From Acidimicrobiales bacterium (GTDB lineage: Bacteria > Actinomycetota > Acidimicrobiia > Acidimicrobiales > MedAcidi-G1), in the NCBI GenBank assembly GCA_022452145.1, contig JAKURY010000014.1, positions 1-56,820 of the forward strand: 56,820 bases of DNA. The letters are read 5' to 3'. Within the stretch, counting starts at the first letter, position 1; each line of letters begins with the position of its first letter. Of the stretch, positions 7,083-17,259 are shown piece after piece. Made by a program: the position numbers and the translations under genes. Under the pieces are notes generated by a model. The model had not been told where the DNA came from and searched no databases. It saw only the letters and a list, made by a program, of their open reading frames with translations.

Positions 7083-8945
7083 TCAGCCCGGCCGATGGAC
7101 CTTGGCGAAGACCGCTGCAGCCACCTTGTCCGGCAACCACGACAGCGCCTTCAGGTCGTACAGCGATGCACGCTGTACGGCACGCACCCCGCCGAAGGCA
7201 GCCACCAGGCGCTTCCGCCTGGTCGGCCCTAGGCCGACTATGCCGTCCAGCACAGAGCCCGTCATGCGCCGGGAGCGGAGCCGACGGTGGTATTCGATGG
7301 CGAACCGGTGGGACTCGTCACGGATCCGCTGCAGCAGGTAGAGCGCCTCCGAGCCGCGCTCCAGGCGAACCGGCACCGACGACCCTGGGCGGTACACCTC
7401 CTCGAACTGCTTGGCCAGCGAGGCGACCGGGATCCGGTCGCCCAGGCCCATCTCGGCGACCACGCGTTCGGCCACCCCCAACTGTCCCTTTCCACCGTCC
7501 ACTAGGAGCAGTTGTGGTGGGTAGGAGAAGCGACCCGGTCGCTCATCGAGGGGCACGGCCTGCTCCTCCAGGAAGGCCGTAAGGCGCCGGGTGAGCACCT
7601 CGGCCATCGCCGCGTAGTCGTCGTTGCCCTCCACCTGTCGGATCTTGAAGTGCCGGTACTCCGACTTGGCGGGCAGGCCGTCCTCCATGACCACCATCGA
7701 GCCCACGTAGTCGGTGCCCTGGAGGTGGCTCATGTCGTAGCACTCGATCCGCAGCGGGGCCTCGGGCAGCCCCAGAGCCTCCTGCAGTTCGCTCAGGGCC
7801 CGGGCCCGGGTGTTGTGGTCTGCTGCCCGCTTCAGGCGGTGCCGCACGAACTCCTCCTCGGCGTTGCGCGTGACGGTCTCCAGCAGGGATCGCCTGTCCC
7901 CTCGCTTCGGTACCCGGATCGTCACCGGTCGACCGCGTTCGGCTGCCAGCCACTCGGCCAGCAGCGGCCCGTCATCCGGATCCTCGGGAACCAGCACCTC
8001 GCGGGGTATCCCCTGCGGGGGATCCTCCCGGTAGTGGGCCGACAGGACCTCGGCCACCAGCCGCCCCCGGTCCAGGTCCTCCGCCCTGTCCACCACGAAG
8101 CCCTTGCGCCCCACCACCCGTCCCCGTCGTACGTAGAACACCTGGGCCGCCGTCTCCAACTCGTCGCCCGCCAGGCCGATGACGTCGAGGTCCTCATGGC
8201 GGGCGGCCACCATCTGCTGCTTCTCCAGCACCCTCAGCACGCTGGTGAGCCGGTCGCGCAGGCGGGCCGCCGCCTCGAACTCGAGGGCCTCGGAGGCGTC
8301 AGCCATCTCCTCCCTGAGTCGGGCGACCACCTCGTCGGTGTCGCCGTCCAGGAACCGCAGCAGATCGCTCACGATTCCGGCGTAGTCCTCTGCTGTGACC
8401 TCCCCGACGCACGGGCCACTGCACTTCTCGATGTGGAAGAGGAGGCACGGCCGGCCCATGCGCTGGTGCTCGTCGAACTTCGAGTCGCTACAGGTCCGGG
8501 CCGGGAAGGTACGCAGCAGCAAGTCGAGGGTCTCCCGGATGGCCCCGGCGTGGCCGTAGGGCCCGAAGTACCTGACCCCCCGCTTCCGCTTTCCCCGGGT
8601 GACCATCGGACGCGGCCACTCGTCGCCCACCGTCACCGCCAGGAACGGGTAGGACTTGTCGTCCTTCAGGTCGACGTTGAAGCGCGGCCGGTGCTCCTGG
8701 ATGAGGTTGAACTCCAGCATCAGGGCCTCGAGCTCGTTGGCGACCTGGATCCACTCCACCGTGGCCGCCTCGTCGAGCATCTGGGCCGTACGGTTGGCCA
8801 TCCTGTCCCGCCGCCCGAAGTAGCTGTTCAGGCGGTTCCGGAGGCTCTTGGCCTTGCCCACGTACAGGACTCGACCCTCGGCATCGCGGAACTGGTACGA
8901 CCCCGGTGCGTCGGGCACCGTGCCCGCCACTGGACGTTCGACCAT
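7083..8945 (-). CDS. uvrC: Excinuclease ABC subunit C
   Basis: UvrC makes both incisions around DNA lesions after UvrA/UvrB recognition. In this 620-aa protein the GIY-YIG nuclease comes first (PGSYQF, YVGKAKSLRNRL, then the Glu in ANELEALMLE). A Cys-rich region around ARTCSDSKF and RPCLLFHIEKCSGPCVGE follows, then a UVR domain near residues 190-225 (LEFEAAARLRDRL). The endonuclease-V-like domain has ECYDMSHLQG and LLLVDGGKGQ, and C-terminal helix-hairpin-helix motifs end it (VGLGPTRRKRLVAAFGG). The ATG giving MVERPVAG puts the GIY-YIG motif at the normal distance and is led by TACTCT six bases upstream; the longer GTG start would overlap the NadA-like scrap. Confidence 0.95.
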   Translation of the reverse strand: MVERPVAGTVPDAPGSYQFRDAEGRVLYVGKAKSLRNRLNSYFGRRDRMANRTAQMLDEAATVEWIQVANELEALMLEFNLIQEHRPRFNVDLKDDKSYPFLAVTVGDEWPRPMVTRGKRKRGVRYFGPYGHAGAIRETLDLLLRTFPARTCSDSKFDEHQRMGRPCLLFHIEKCSGPCVGEVTAEDYAGIVSDLLRFLDGDTDEVVARLREEMADASEALEFEAAARLRDRLTSVLRVLEKQQMVAARHEDLDVIGLAGDELETAAQVFYVRRGRVVGRKGFVVDRAEDLDRGRLVAEVLSAHYREDPPQGIPREVLVPEDPDDGPLLAEWLAAERGRPVTIRVPKRGDRRSLLETVTRNAEEEFVRHRLKRAADHNTRARALSELQEALGLPEAPLRIECYDMSHLQGTDYVGSMVVMEDGLPAKSEYRHFKIRQVEGNDDYAAMAEVLTRRLTAFLEEQAVPLDERPGRFSYPPQLLLVDGGKGQLGVAERVVAEMGLGDRIPVASLAKQFEEVYRPGSSVPVRLERGSEALYLLQRIRDESHRFAIEYHRRLRSRRMTGSVLDGIVGLGPTRRKRLVAAFGGVRAVQRASLYDLKALSWLPDKVAAAVFAKVHRPG

Positions 8946-8951
8946 CGTCAG

Positions 8952-8957
8952 AGAGTA
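8952..8957 (-). promoter_or_regulatory. -10 element of leaderless uvrC promoter
   Basis: TACTCT-CTGACG-ATG on the minus strand, six-base spacing, no Shine-Dalgarno sequence. Confidence 0.5.
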
Positions 8958-8963
8958 GGGGCC

Positions 8964-9071
8964 GTGCACCCCTGGTGGGACCGTCGGGTCGTCGGCCGTC
9001 ACATCACGGTGGACGCCGAGACGGCCGAGTGGACCAGGGTGGCCCTGGACCGGATGCTCGCCATCACCTGA
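8964..9071 (+). pseudogene. Possible C-terminal remnant of quinolinate synthase (NadA)
   Basis: Plus-strand codons between uvrC and uvrA read through 35 residues and end HITVDAETAEW...ALDRMLAIT then a stop. From memory this matches the C-terminal helix of many NadA proteins, where an I-x-V strand leads into an AL-x-RML helix. Nothing else of NadA (no Cys ligands, no upstream domains) is present; further upstream the frame is antisense to uvrC. It is either a truncated leftover or chance. Confidence rests on residue pattern only. Confidence 0.35.
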
Positions 9072-9095
9072 TCTGAGGCAGTCGGCAGACCTGGG

Positions 9096-11951
9096 TCAGG
9101 CCAGCATCCCTGCCAGGAACCTGCCGGTGTAGCTCCCTGGAACCTGTGCAACCTGCTCGGGCGTCCCGACGGCCACCACCGAACCGCCCTTGTCGCCACC
9201 CTCCGGACCCAGGTCGACCAGCCAGTCGGCCGTCTTGACCACGTCCAGGTTGTGCTCGATGACGATGACCGTGTTTCCGTGGTCGACCAGGCGGTTGAGC
9301 ACGCCCAGCAGCTTGCGCACGTCCTCGAAGTGGAGCCCGGTGGTCGGTTCGTCGAGTATGTAGACGGTGTGTCCGGTGGGACGCTTGGCCAGTTCGCTGG
9401 CCAACTTCACCCGTTGGGCCTCCCCTCCCGACAGGGTGGGAGCCGACTGTCCGAGGCGCACATAGCCCAGCCCGACGTCGACCAGGGTCTGCATGTGCCG
9501 GGTGATGGAAGGCTGGTTCTGGAAGAAGCCGAGCGCCTCGTCGCACGACATGTCCAGGACGTCGGCGATCGTCCGGCCCTTGAAGCGCACGTCCAGGGTG
9601 TCCCGGTTGTAGCGCTGTCCCTTGCAGACCTCGCATGCGACGTAGACGTCGGGCAGGAAGTGCATCTCGATGCGGATGGTGCCGTCGCCCGAGCAGGCCT
9701 CGCACCGTCCGCCCTTCACGTTGAAGCTGAACCGGCCCGGCTGGTAGCCCCGGATCCGGGACTCCTCGGTCCTGGCGAACAGTTTCCGGACGTGGTCGAA
9801 CACGCCCGTGTAGGTGGCCGTGTTGGACCGTGGCGTCCGACCTATGGGCGCCTGGTCGATGTTGATGACCTTGTCGATGCCCTCGGAGCCCTCCAGCGCC
9901 CTGTGGAGTCCGGGTGGCACCTTGGAGCGGTACACCCTCTGCATGAGGGCCTTGTGCAGGATCTCGTTCACCAGGGTCGACTTGCCCGATCCGGAGACGC
10001 CGGTGACCGCCACGAAACAGCCAAGCGGGAACTCCACGTCGATGTCGTGGAGGTTGTTCTCGCGGGCACCCCTCAGCAGCAATCGGTCGCCGTCGGCGGG
10101 GCGGCGGACCTGCGGTACCAGGATCTCCTTCCCGCCTGAGAGGTACTGCCCGGTGAGGGAATGCTCCAGTGCCAGGAGGCCCTCCAGGTCGCCGGAGTGG
10201 ACCACCTCGCCGCCGTGCTCCCCGGCTCCGGGTCCGATGTCGACCACGTGGTCCGCTGCCCGGATGGTCTCCTCGTCGTGCTCGACGACGATCACCGTGT
10301 TGCCCAGGTCACGGAGCCGCTCCAGGGTGTCGATGAGGCGCCTGTTGTCCCGCTGGTGGAGGCCGACGGACGGCTCGTCCAGCACGTACAGCACGCCGAC
10401 CAGGCCGCTGCCGATCTGTGAGGCCAGGCGGATCCGCTGGGCTTCACCCCCGGCCAGGGTTGCCGCAGAGCGGGACAGGCTGAGGTAGTCGAGGCCCACG
10501 TCCAGCAGGAAGCCCAGCCGGGCGTTGACCTCCTTGAGGACCTGCTCGGCAATGATCGCCTCCCTGTCGGTCAACTCCAGGTCCCGAAGGACCGCGGCCG
10601 CCTCAGCGATCGACAGGCCGCAGACCTCGGCCAGGGAATGTCCGTCGATGGTCACGGCCCGCGAGAGGGGGTTGAGCCGAGCCCCCCCACAGTCGGGGCA
10701 GGCCACCTGGCGCATGTAGCCCTCGAAGTGCTCCCGTTGGACATCGGACTCGACGTCCTGGTGGCGGCGTCGCAGGTAGGGCATCACGCCCTCGAAGTTG
10801 GCCGAGTAGACACGGGAGCGGCCGAACCGGTTCTTGTACCTGACCTGGACCCGACCCCCGATGCCGCCGTCTAGGAGGGTTCTGCGGTGCTTCGCCGAGA
10901 GCTTCCGCCAGGGCATGTCCGGGTCGATGCCCTGGTCGGCGGCGACGGCCTCGATCAGCCGGGCGAAGTAGCGGTTGCGGCCTCCCGACCAGGGCGCGAT
11001 GGCGCCCTCCGAGAGGCTCAGGTCGGCATTCGGGACCACCAACTCAGGGTCCACCTCGAACACCGAGCCCAGCCCGTTGCAGTGCTCGCACGCGCCGTAG
11101 GGGCTGTTGAAGGAGAAGTTCCGAGGGGCCAGGTCCTCGAACGATTTGCCGTCACTGGGTCGGGAGAGGTGCTGGCTGAACACGATGGTCCTGGGTTCGG
11201 CCGGCTGGCCGTCCTCGTCGACGTCGGCGTCCCGGGGGACCACCTGAATCTCGGCCACTCCCTCGGTGAGGGCCAGCGCCGTCTCCATCGACTCGGTGAG
11301 GCGTCGCTCCAACCCGTCGCGCAGCACCAGGCGGTCCACGACCACCTGAATGGTGTGCATCTCGTAGCGGGCCAGGTCCACGTCGTCGCCTAGCTCGTGG
11401 GGTTCGCCGTCCACGATGGCCCGGCTGAAGCCCTGGGCTGCCAGGTCGGACAACAGGGTGTCGTAGGTGCCCTTCCGCCCCCGCACGACCGGTGCCAGCA
11501 CCTGGAACCGGGTGCCCTCCTCCATCTCCAGAACCCGGTCCACGATCTGTTGGGGTGTCTGGCGGACCAGGCGCTCGCCGGTCTCGGGGTCGTGGGGCAG
11601 GCCGATTCGGGCGTAGAGGAGTCGCAGGTAGTCGTACACCTCGGTGATGGTGCCGACCGTGGAACGGGGGTTGCGCGAGGCGCTCTTCTGGTCGATGGAG
11701 ATGGCCGGTGAGAGTCCCAGGATGAAGTCCACGTCGGGCTTGTCGATCTGGCCCAGGAACTGCCTGGCGTAGGCCGACAGCGACTCCACGTAGCGACGCT
11801 GTCCCTCGGCATAGATGGTGTCGAAGGCCAGCGACGACTTGCCGGATCCCGAGATCCCGGTGAACACGATCAGCCGGTCCCGAGGGAGGTCCAGGTCGAC
11901 GTCCCGGAGGTTGTGTTCGCGCGCTCCCTTGACGATCAACCGGTCCGACAT
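9096..11951 (-). CDS. uvrA: Excinuclease ABC subunit A
   Basis: UvrA is the damage-sensing dimeric ATPase that loads UvrB. This 951-aa protein has the canonical layout. ATP-binding half I has Walker A GISGSGKS and the later [14 protein letters not shown] signature with [11 protein letters not shown]. Half II has [31 protein letters not shown] and [11 protein letters not shown]. Zinc-ligand pairs appear in CEHCNGLG and CPDCGGARL, and in CEACSGDG and [18 protein letters not shown] was chosen as the start; TAGGCT lies eight bases before this ATG. The downstream end faces the NadA-like scrap. Confidence 0.96.
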   Translation of the reverse strand: MSDRLIVKGAREHNLRDVDLDLPRDRLIVFTGISGSGKSSLAFDTIYAEGQRRYVESLSAYARQFLGQIDKPDVDFILGLSPAISIDQKSASRNPRSTVGTITEVYDYLRLLYARIGLPHDPETGERLVRQTPQQIVDRVLEMEEGTRFQVLAPVVRGRKGTYDTLLSDLAAQGFSRAIVDGEPHELGDDVDLARYEMHTIQVVVDRLVLRDGLERRLTESMETALALTEGVAEIQVVPRDADVDEDGQPAEPRTIVFSQHLSRPSDGKSFEDLAPRNFSFNSPYGACEHCNGLGSVFEVDPELVVPNADLSLSEGAIAPWSGGRNRYFARLIEAVAADQGIDPDMPWRKLSAKHRRTLLDGGIGGRVQVRYKNRFGRSRVYSANFEGVMPYLRRRHQDVESDVQREHFEGYMRQVACPDCGGARLNPLSRAVTIDGHSLAEVCGLSIAEAAAVLRDLELTDREAIIAEQVLKEVNARLGFLLDVGLDYLSLSRSAATLAGGEAQRIRLASQIGSGLVGVLYVLDEPSVGLHQRDNRRLIDTLERLRDLGNTVIVVEHDEETIRAADHVVDIGPGAGEHGGEVVHSGDLEGLLALEHSLTGQYLSGGKEILVPQVRRPADGDRLLLRGARENNLHDIDVEFPLGCFVAVTGVSGSGKSTLVNEILHKALMQRVYRSKVPPGLHRALEGSEGIDKVINIDQAPIGRTPRSNTATYTGVFDHVRKLFARTEESRIRGYQPGRFSFNVKGGRCEACSGDGTIRIEMHFLPDVYVACEVCKGQRYNRDTLDVRFKGRTIADVLDMSCDEALGFFQNQPSITRHMQTLVDVGLGYVRLGQSAPTLSGGEAQRVKLASELAKRPTGHTVYILDEPTTGLHFEDVRKLLGVLNRLVDHGNTVIVIEHNLDVVKTADWLVDLGPEGGDKGGSVVAVGTPEQVAQVPGSYTGRFLAGMLA

Positions 11952-12038
11952 CGCCGGCGAGCCTAGGCCGGGATCGGTGGACGCCACGGGCCGGCGCCCT
12001 GCCCACCCCGCACCATCGGCGTGGGCTCCGGACCAGGG

Positions 12039-14123
<2,085 letters not shown>

Positions 14124-14129
14124 CGGGGC

Positions 14130-14135
14130 ATGGTA
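14130..14135 (-). promoter_or_regulatory. -10 element of leaderless uvrB promoter
   Basis: TACCAT-GCCCCG-ATG on the minus strand. This element decides the start of uvrB. Confidence 0.5.
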
Positions 14136-14174
14136 CCCAGCACCCGCCGGCGGCTCCCGTTTACGATGGCGGGG

Positions 14175-14822
14175 TCAGCTGTCCTCGGCCCTGCTGCCGA
14201 TTCGAGGTACCCCAGAGCCGGACTGCGGGCGTTCCAGGCTGCAGATCCATGACCATGCTCGGTCCACCTCCCGGGTCAGGTCCTCGAGGCTGCCGCCGTT
14301 GTCGACCACCAGGTCGGCCCGACCCAGGCGTTCCTCCCGGGATGCCTGGCGCGCTATCCGGCTCCGGGCATCGTCCGGTGTGAAGCCACGGCCGGCCACC
14401 AACCGCGTGACGGCCACCTCCGGATCGACGTCGACCACGATGACCCCGGCCAGGCCCTGGTGGCCCGACTCGACGAGCAGTGGTATGTCCAAGATCACCG
14501 TGGCGTCGGTATCGGCCAGTGCTTCGCGTCGCCGGCTCATCTCGTCGCCCACAGCCGGATGGACGATCCCGTTCAACGCCGCCAGCTCATCCGCATCGGC
14601 GAAGACGATGTCCGCAACCGCCTGGCGGTCCAGCCCACCGTCGTCGTCCAGGATCCTGTCGCCCCACCGCTCGACCATGGCCGTGAAGACCGGTGTGCCG
14701 GGTGTCTGCAGGTCCCGGACGATGGCGTCGGCGTCCACCAGGGACGCTCCCCGGTCCCCGAGCATCGCCGCCACGGTGGACTTGCCGGAGCCAATCCCGC
14801 CGGTCAGGCCTATTTCCAGCAT
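14175..14822 (-). CDS. coaE: Dephospho-CoA kinase
   Basis: CoaE carries out the last step of coenzyme A synthesis, phosphorylating the 3'-OH of dephospho-CoA. This 215-aa P-loop kinase has GLTGGIGSGKST at residues 5-16, then DADAIVRDLQ, HPAVGDEM, ILDIPLLVESG and a GRADLVVDNGG segment near the end. In some actinobacteria CoaE is fused to a C-terminal GrpB-like domain; here the protein stops at the kinase with a short tail. It starts 36 bp after rpsA, as in the mycobacterial polA-rpsA-coaE-uvrB order. Confidence 0.93.
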   Translation of the reverse strand: MLEIGLTGGIGSGKSTVAAMLGDRGASLVDADAIVRDLQTPGTPVFTAMVERWGDRILDDDGGLDRQAVADIVFADADELAALNGIVHPAVGDEMSRRREALADTDATVILDIPLLVESGHQGLAGVIVVDVDPEVAVTRLVAGRGFTPDDARSRIARQASREERLGRADLVVDNGGSLEDLTREVDRAWSWICSLERPQSGSGVPRIGSRAEDS

Positions 14823-14858
14823 CTGGCCAGGGTCGACTTCAACGTGGCCCCGGACGGA

Positions 14859-16304
14859 TCAGACCCCGGTGGTCTCCGGCTCGACGACCTCGGCTGCCTC
14901 ATCGTCGGAAACGTCGTCGGTAGCTGCCTCATCGTCGGAAACGTCGTCGGTAGCTGCCTCATCATCGGAAACGTCGTCGGTAGCTGCCTCATCATCGGAA
15001 ACGTCGTCGGTGGCGGTAGCCGCGCCCTCGTCGAACATGTCGGCCCAGGCCTCCTGACCCTCCGAGTCTTCACCACCGATGAAGTTGCCCTCATCGTCGT
15101 AGGCGTGCTCGCCGAAGTGCTCCTGGTACTCGGCTGCGACGATGCCTCCCTCGGCGGCCTGCTTGACCGACAGGCTGATCCGGCGGCGCTGGAGGTCGAG
15201 GTCGATGATTTTCACCCAGAGTTCCTCACCCGGGGTGACCACCTGCTCGGGCAACTCGACGTGGTGGGCTGACATCTCGGAGATGTGGACGAGGCCCTCG
15301 ATGCCGTCACCGACCTGGACGAACGAGCCGAAGGGAACGAGCTTGGTGACCCGGCCGTAGACCAGTTCGCCGACCTGGTGAGCGCCGGCGAACTCCTGCC
15401 ACGGATCCTGTTGGGTGGCCTTCAGGGAGAGGCTGATGCGCTCCCGGCCCAGGTCCACCTCAAGCACCTGGACCTCGATCTCATCACCCACGGTCACGAC
15501 CGAACCGGGGTGGTCGACGTGCTTCCATGACAGCTCGGAGACGTGCACCAGGCCGTCCATGCCGCCCAGGTCCACGAAAGCACCGAAGTTGACCACGCTG
15601 GACACGACGCCCATACGGATCTCGCCGGGCCGCAGGTTGTGGAGGAACTCCTCACGCTGTTCCTTCTGGGTCTCCTCCAGCCACGCCCGCCGGGACAGGA
15701 CCACGTTGTTGCGGTTCTTGTCCAACTCGATGATCTTTGCGTCGATCGTGGTGCCGATGAAGGGCTGCAGGTCACGGACCCGCCGCAGATCCACCAGGGA
15801 GGCCGGCAGGAATCCCCGCAGGCCGATGTCCACGATGAGGCCGCCCTTGACCACCTCGATGACGGAGCCGGAGACGATGCCATCGCCTTCCTTGATCTCC
15901 TCGATCCTGCCCCAGGCCCGCTCGTACTGGGCCCGCTTTTTGGAGAGGATCAGGCGCCCGTCCCTGTCCTCGCGTTGGAGGACCACGGCCTCGATCTTCT
16001 CGCCGACGGCCACAACCTCGCTGGGGTCGACGCCGTTGCGGATCGACAGCTCGCGTGGAGGGATCACGCCTTCGGACTTGTACCCAATGTCGAGGAGGAC
16101 CTCGTCCTTGTCGACCCGTACGACGGTGCCCTCCACGAGCTGCCCATTCTCGACGTCGACCATGGTGGCCGAGTAGGCCTCCTCCAGGGTCAGGGTGCCG
16201 AGGTCGTTCTCGGTGATCGGGCGGGGAACGTACTCGCCGCTCTCGTCGAAGGTCCCCATGGGCGTGGATTCGAGGGCGGTTGCGGTCAGGGTGAGGTCGG
16301 ACAC
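14859..16304 (-). CDS. rpsA: 30S ribosomal protein S1
   Basis: S1 binds mRNA at the ribosome and aids initiation on structured messages. The 481-aa protein has four S1/OB domains (about residues 55-125, 140-210, 225-300, 312-385) with typical segments GTVVRVDKDEVLLDIGYKSEG, VNFGAFVDLGGMDGLVHVSELSW and PFGSFVQVGDGIEGLVHISEMS. Four domains is the usual actinobacterial number. The tail after about residue 410 is very acidic and ends in four 10-residue repeats (ATDDVSDDEA) encoded by a 30-bp tandem repeat. The GTG start has only a weak GAGAAG upstream; an internal ATG 15 codons in is possible. Confidence 0.95.
   Translation of the reverse strand: MSDLTLTATALESTPMGTFDESGEYVPRPITENDLGTLTLEEAYSATMVDVENGQLVEGTVVRVDKDEVLLDIGYKSEGVIPPRELSIRNGVDPSEVVAVGEKIEAVVLQREDRDGRLILSKKRAQYERAWGRIEEIKEGDGIVSGSVIEVVKGGLIVDIGLRGFLPASLVDLRRVRDLQPFIGTTIDAKIIELDKNRNNVVLSRRAWLEETQKEQREEFLHNLRPGEIRMGVVSSVVNFGAFVDLGGMDGLVHVSELSWKHVDHPGSVVTVGDEIEVQVLEVDLGRERISLSLKATQQDPWQEFAGAHQVGELVYGRVTKLVPFGSFVQVGDGIEGLVHISEMSAHHVELPEQVVTPGEELWVKIIDLDLQRRRISLSVKQAAEGGIVAAEYQEHFGEHAYDDEGNFIGGEDSEGQEAWADMFDEGAATATDDVSDDEAATDDVSDDEAATDDVSDDEAATDDVSDDEAAEVVEPETTGV
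14893..15012 (-). repeat. Four tandem 30-bp repeats in the 3' end of rpsA
   Basis: Four head-to-tail copies of a 30-base unit differ at only a few positions (tcgtcg versus tcatcg, and the last base). The unit is a multiple of three, so the frame is kept and copy number can vary without breaking S1. Encoded peptide: repeated ATDDVSDDEA. Confidence 0.95.
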
Positions 16305-16416
16305 GTGTTCTTCTCGTCGGATGGGAGTAGGTGGACAGGGTCAGTCCGGGAGCCCACGGTTGCGCGGATCGGACCGCAAGAGCCTACCGGGGGACGACTG
16401 CTACAGCGCCCGGAGC

Positions 16417-16458
16417 CGTTCCAAACTGTCCGAGGCCCGTTCCAGGCTGTCCGAGGCC
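16417..16458. repeat. 21-bp direct repeat upstream of rpsA
   Basis: Two adjacent 21-base copies share 19 bases (CGTTCCAAACTG.../CGTTCCAGGCTG..., both ending TCCGAGGCC). They fall in the 198-bp non-coding stretch (16305-16502) between the methyltransferase stop and rpsA. On the minus strand the inner copy contains TTGGAA, followed 15 bases later by TAGCAG (16398-16403), a weak promoter candidate for rpsA. Nothing else is visible in this gap. Confidence 0.5.
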
Positions 16459-16502
16459 TGCTCCGGGGCGCTCTGTGCTCATTCGGGGTGCCGATGTCCG
16501 GC

Positions 16503-17249
16503 TCAGGGGCACCGCCGCCCCAGGACCAGGAACTCCGGGTGCTCCAGGTCGGGTGCCCGATCCGAGTAGTCCCCCGGCCGGACCGAGCGGATTCCGATCA
16601 CCTCCAGGCCAGCCCGGTCACAGAGGAGGCGAAGCTCACGTGGGGTGAAGCAGGTCGTCCACAGGTCGGCCGCGACCTCCGACCCGTCGACACCGCGCAG
16701 CACCGTCCGCTCCTGGTTGACCCCGGAGCCCGCATCGAAGTCGTCATGGTCCTCCAGGAAGCGGACCTGGAAGTAGGCGGAGAAGGCACTCATGGCCACT
16801 CCCCCGCCGGGCTTAGCCGCCGCCACGATTCGCTCCAGGATCACCCCGTCCGGGTCCACCACCCCATCGTCGGCTCCCGGGCCGCCTGCCAGGCCGAAGG
16901 CCCCCTGGCAGAGGGAGATGACGGCATCGAACTCCGCTTCGAAGTCCATCCGTCGGGCGTCACCGACGACGAAGGAGGCGCCGTCAGGAGCCTCCAGGCG
17001 GGCGAGGTCGATGAAGGTGGACGAGACGTCCACACCCACCACCGAGAATCCACGTCGGGCCAGCTCGTGGGCGTGGCGACCGGGCCCGCAGCCGACGTCC
17101 AGGATCCGCTGGCCAGACCTCAGGCCCAACGCGGCCACGATGGTGTCGACCTCATGGACCGTGCCGTAGGTGAACGAGTAACGCAGGTAGGCGGCACCCA
17201 GGTGGTCGGCCACCTCCTCGAACCAGTGGTTCCCGCCCCGTTCGACCAC
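16503..17249 (-). CDS. Class I SAM-dependent methyltransferase
   Basis: This 248-aa protein has motif I ILDVGCGPGRHAHELA (residues about 49-64), VVGVDVSSTFIDLAR, the acidic VVGDARRMDF and FDAVISLCQGAFGLAGG. The ending is a conserved-looking C-terminal domain. The CQGAFGL region, with an inserted acidic loop, resembles methyltransferases often annotated only as class I enzymes; substrate unknown. The GTG start follows GGGAGG by four bases and lies 10 bp after polA, so it is coupled to polA and sits between polA and rpsA. Confidence 0.8.
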   Translation of the reverse strand: MVERGGNHWFEEVADHLGAAYLRYSFTYGTVHEVDTIVAALGLRSGQRILDVGCGPGRHAHELARRGFSVVGVDVSSTFIDLARLEAPDGASFVVGDARRMDFEAEFDAVISLCQGAFGLAGGPGADDGVVDPDGVILERIVAAAKPGGGVAMSAFSAYFQVRFLEDHDDFDAGSGVNQERTVLRGVDGSEVAADLWTTCFTPRELRLLCDRAGLEVIGIRSVRPGDYSDRAPDLEHPEFLVLGRRCP

Positions 17250-17259
17250 CTGGCCTCCC

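Noticed and set aside
7512-8963. Long plus-strand open frame antisense to uvrC
   Set aside because: It mirrors a well-conserved gene, has no protein-like composition and is typical of GC-rich shadow frames; only its last 35 codons, beyond uvrC, look protein-like.
14893-15012. Regular 30-bp repeats that might suggest a CRISPR array
   Set aside because: The units are contiguous with no spacers and are in frame inside rpsA, so they are a coding tandem repeat.
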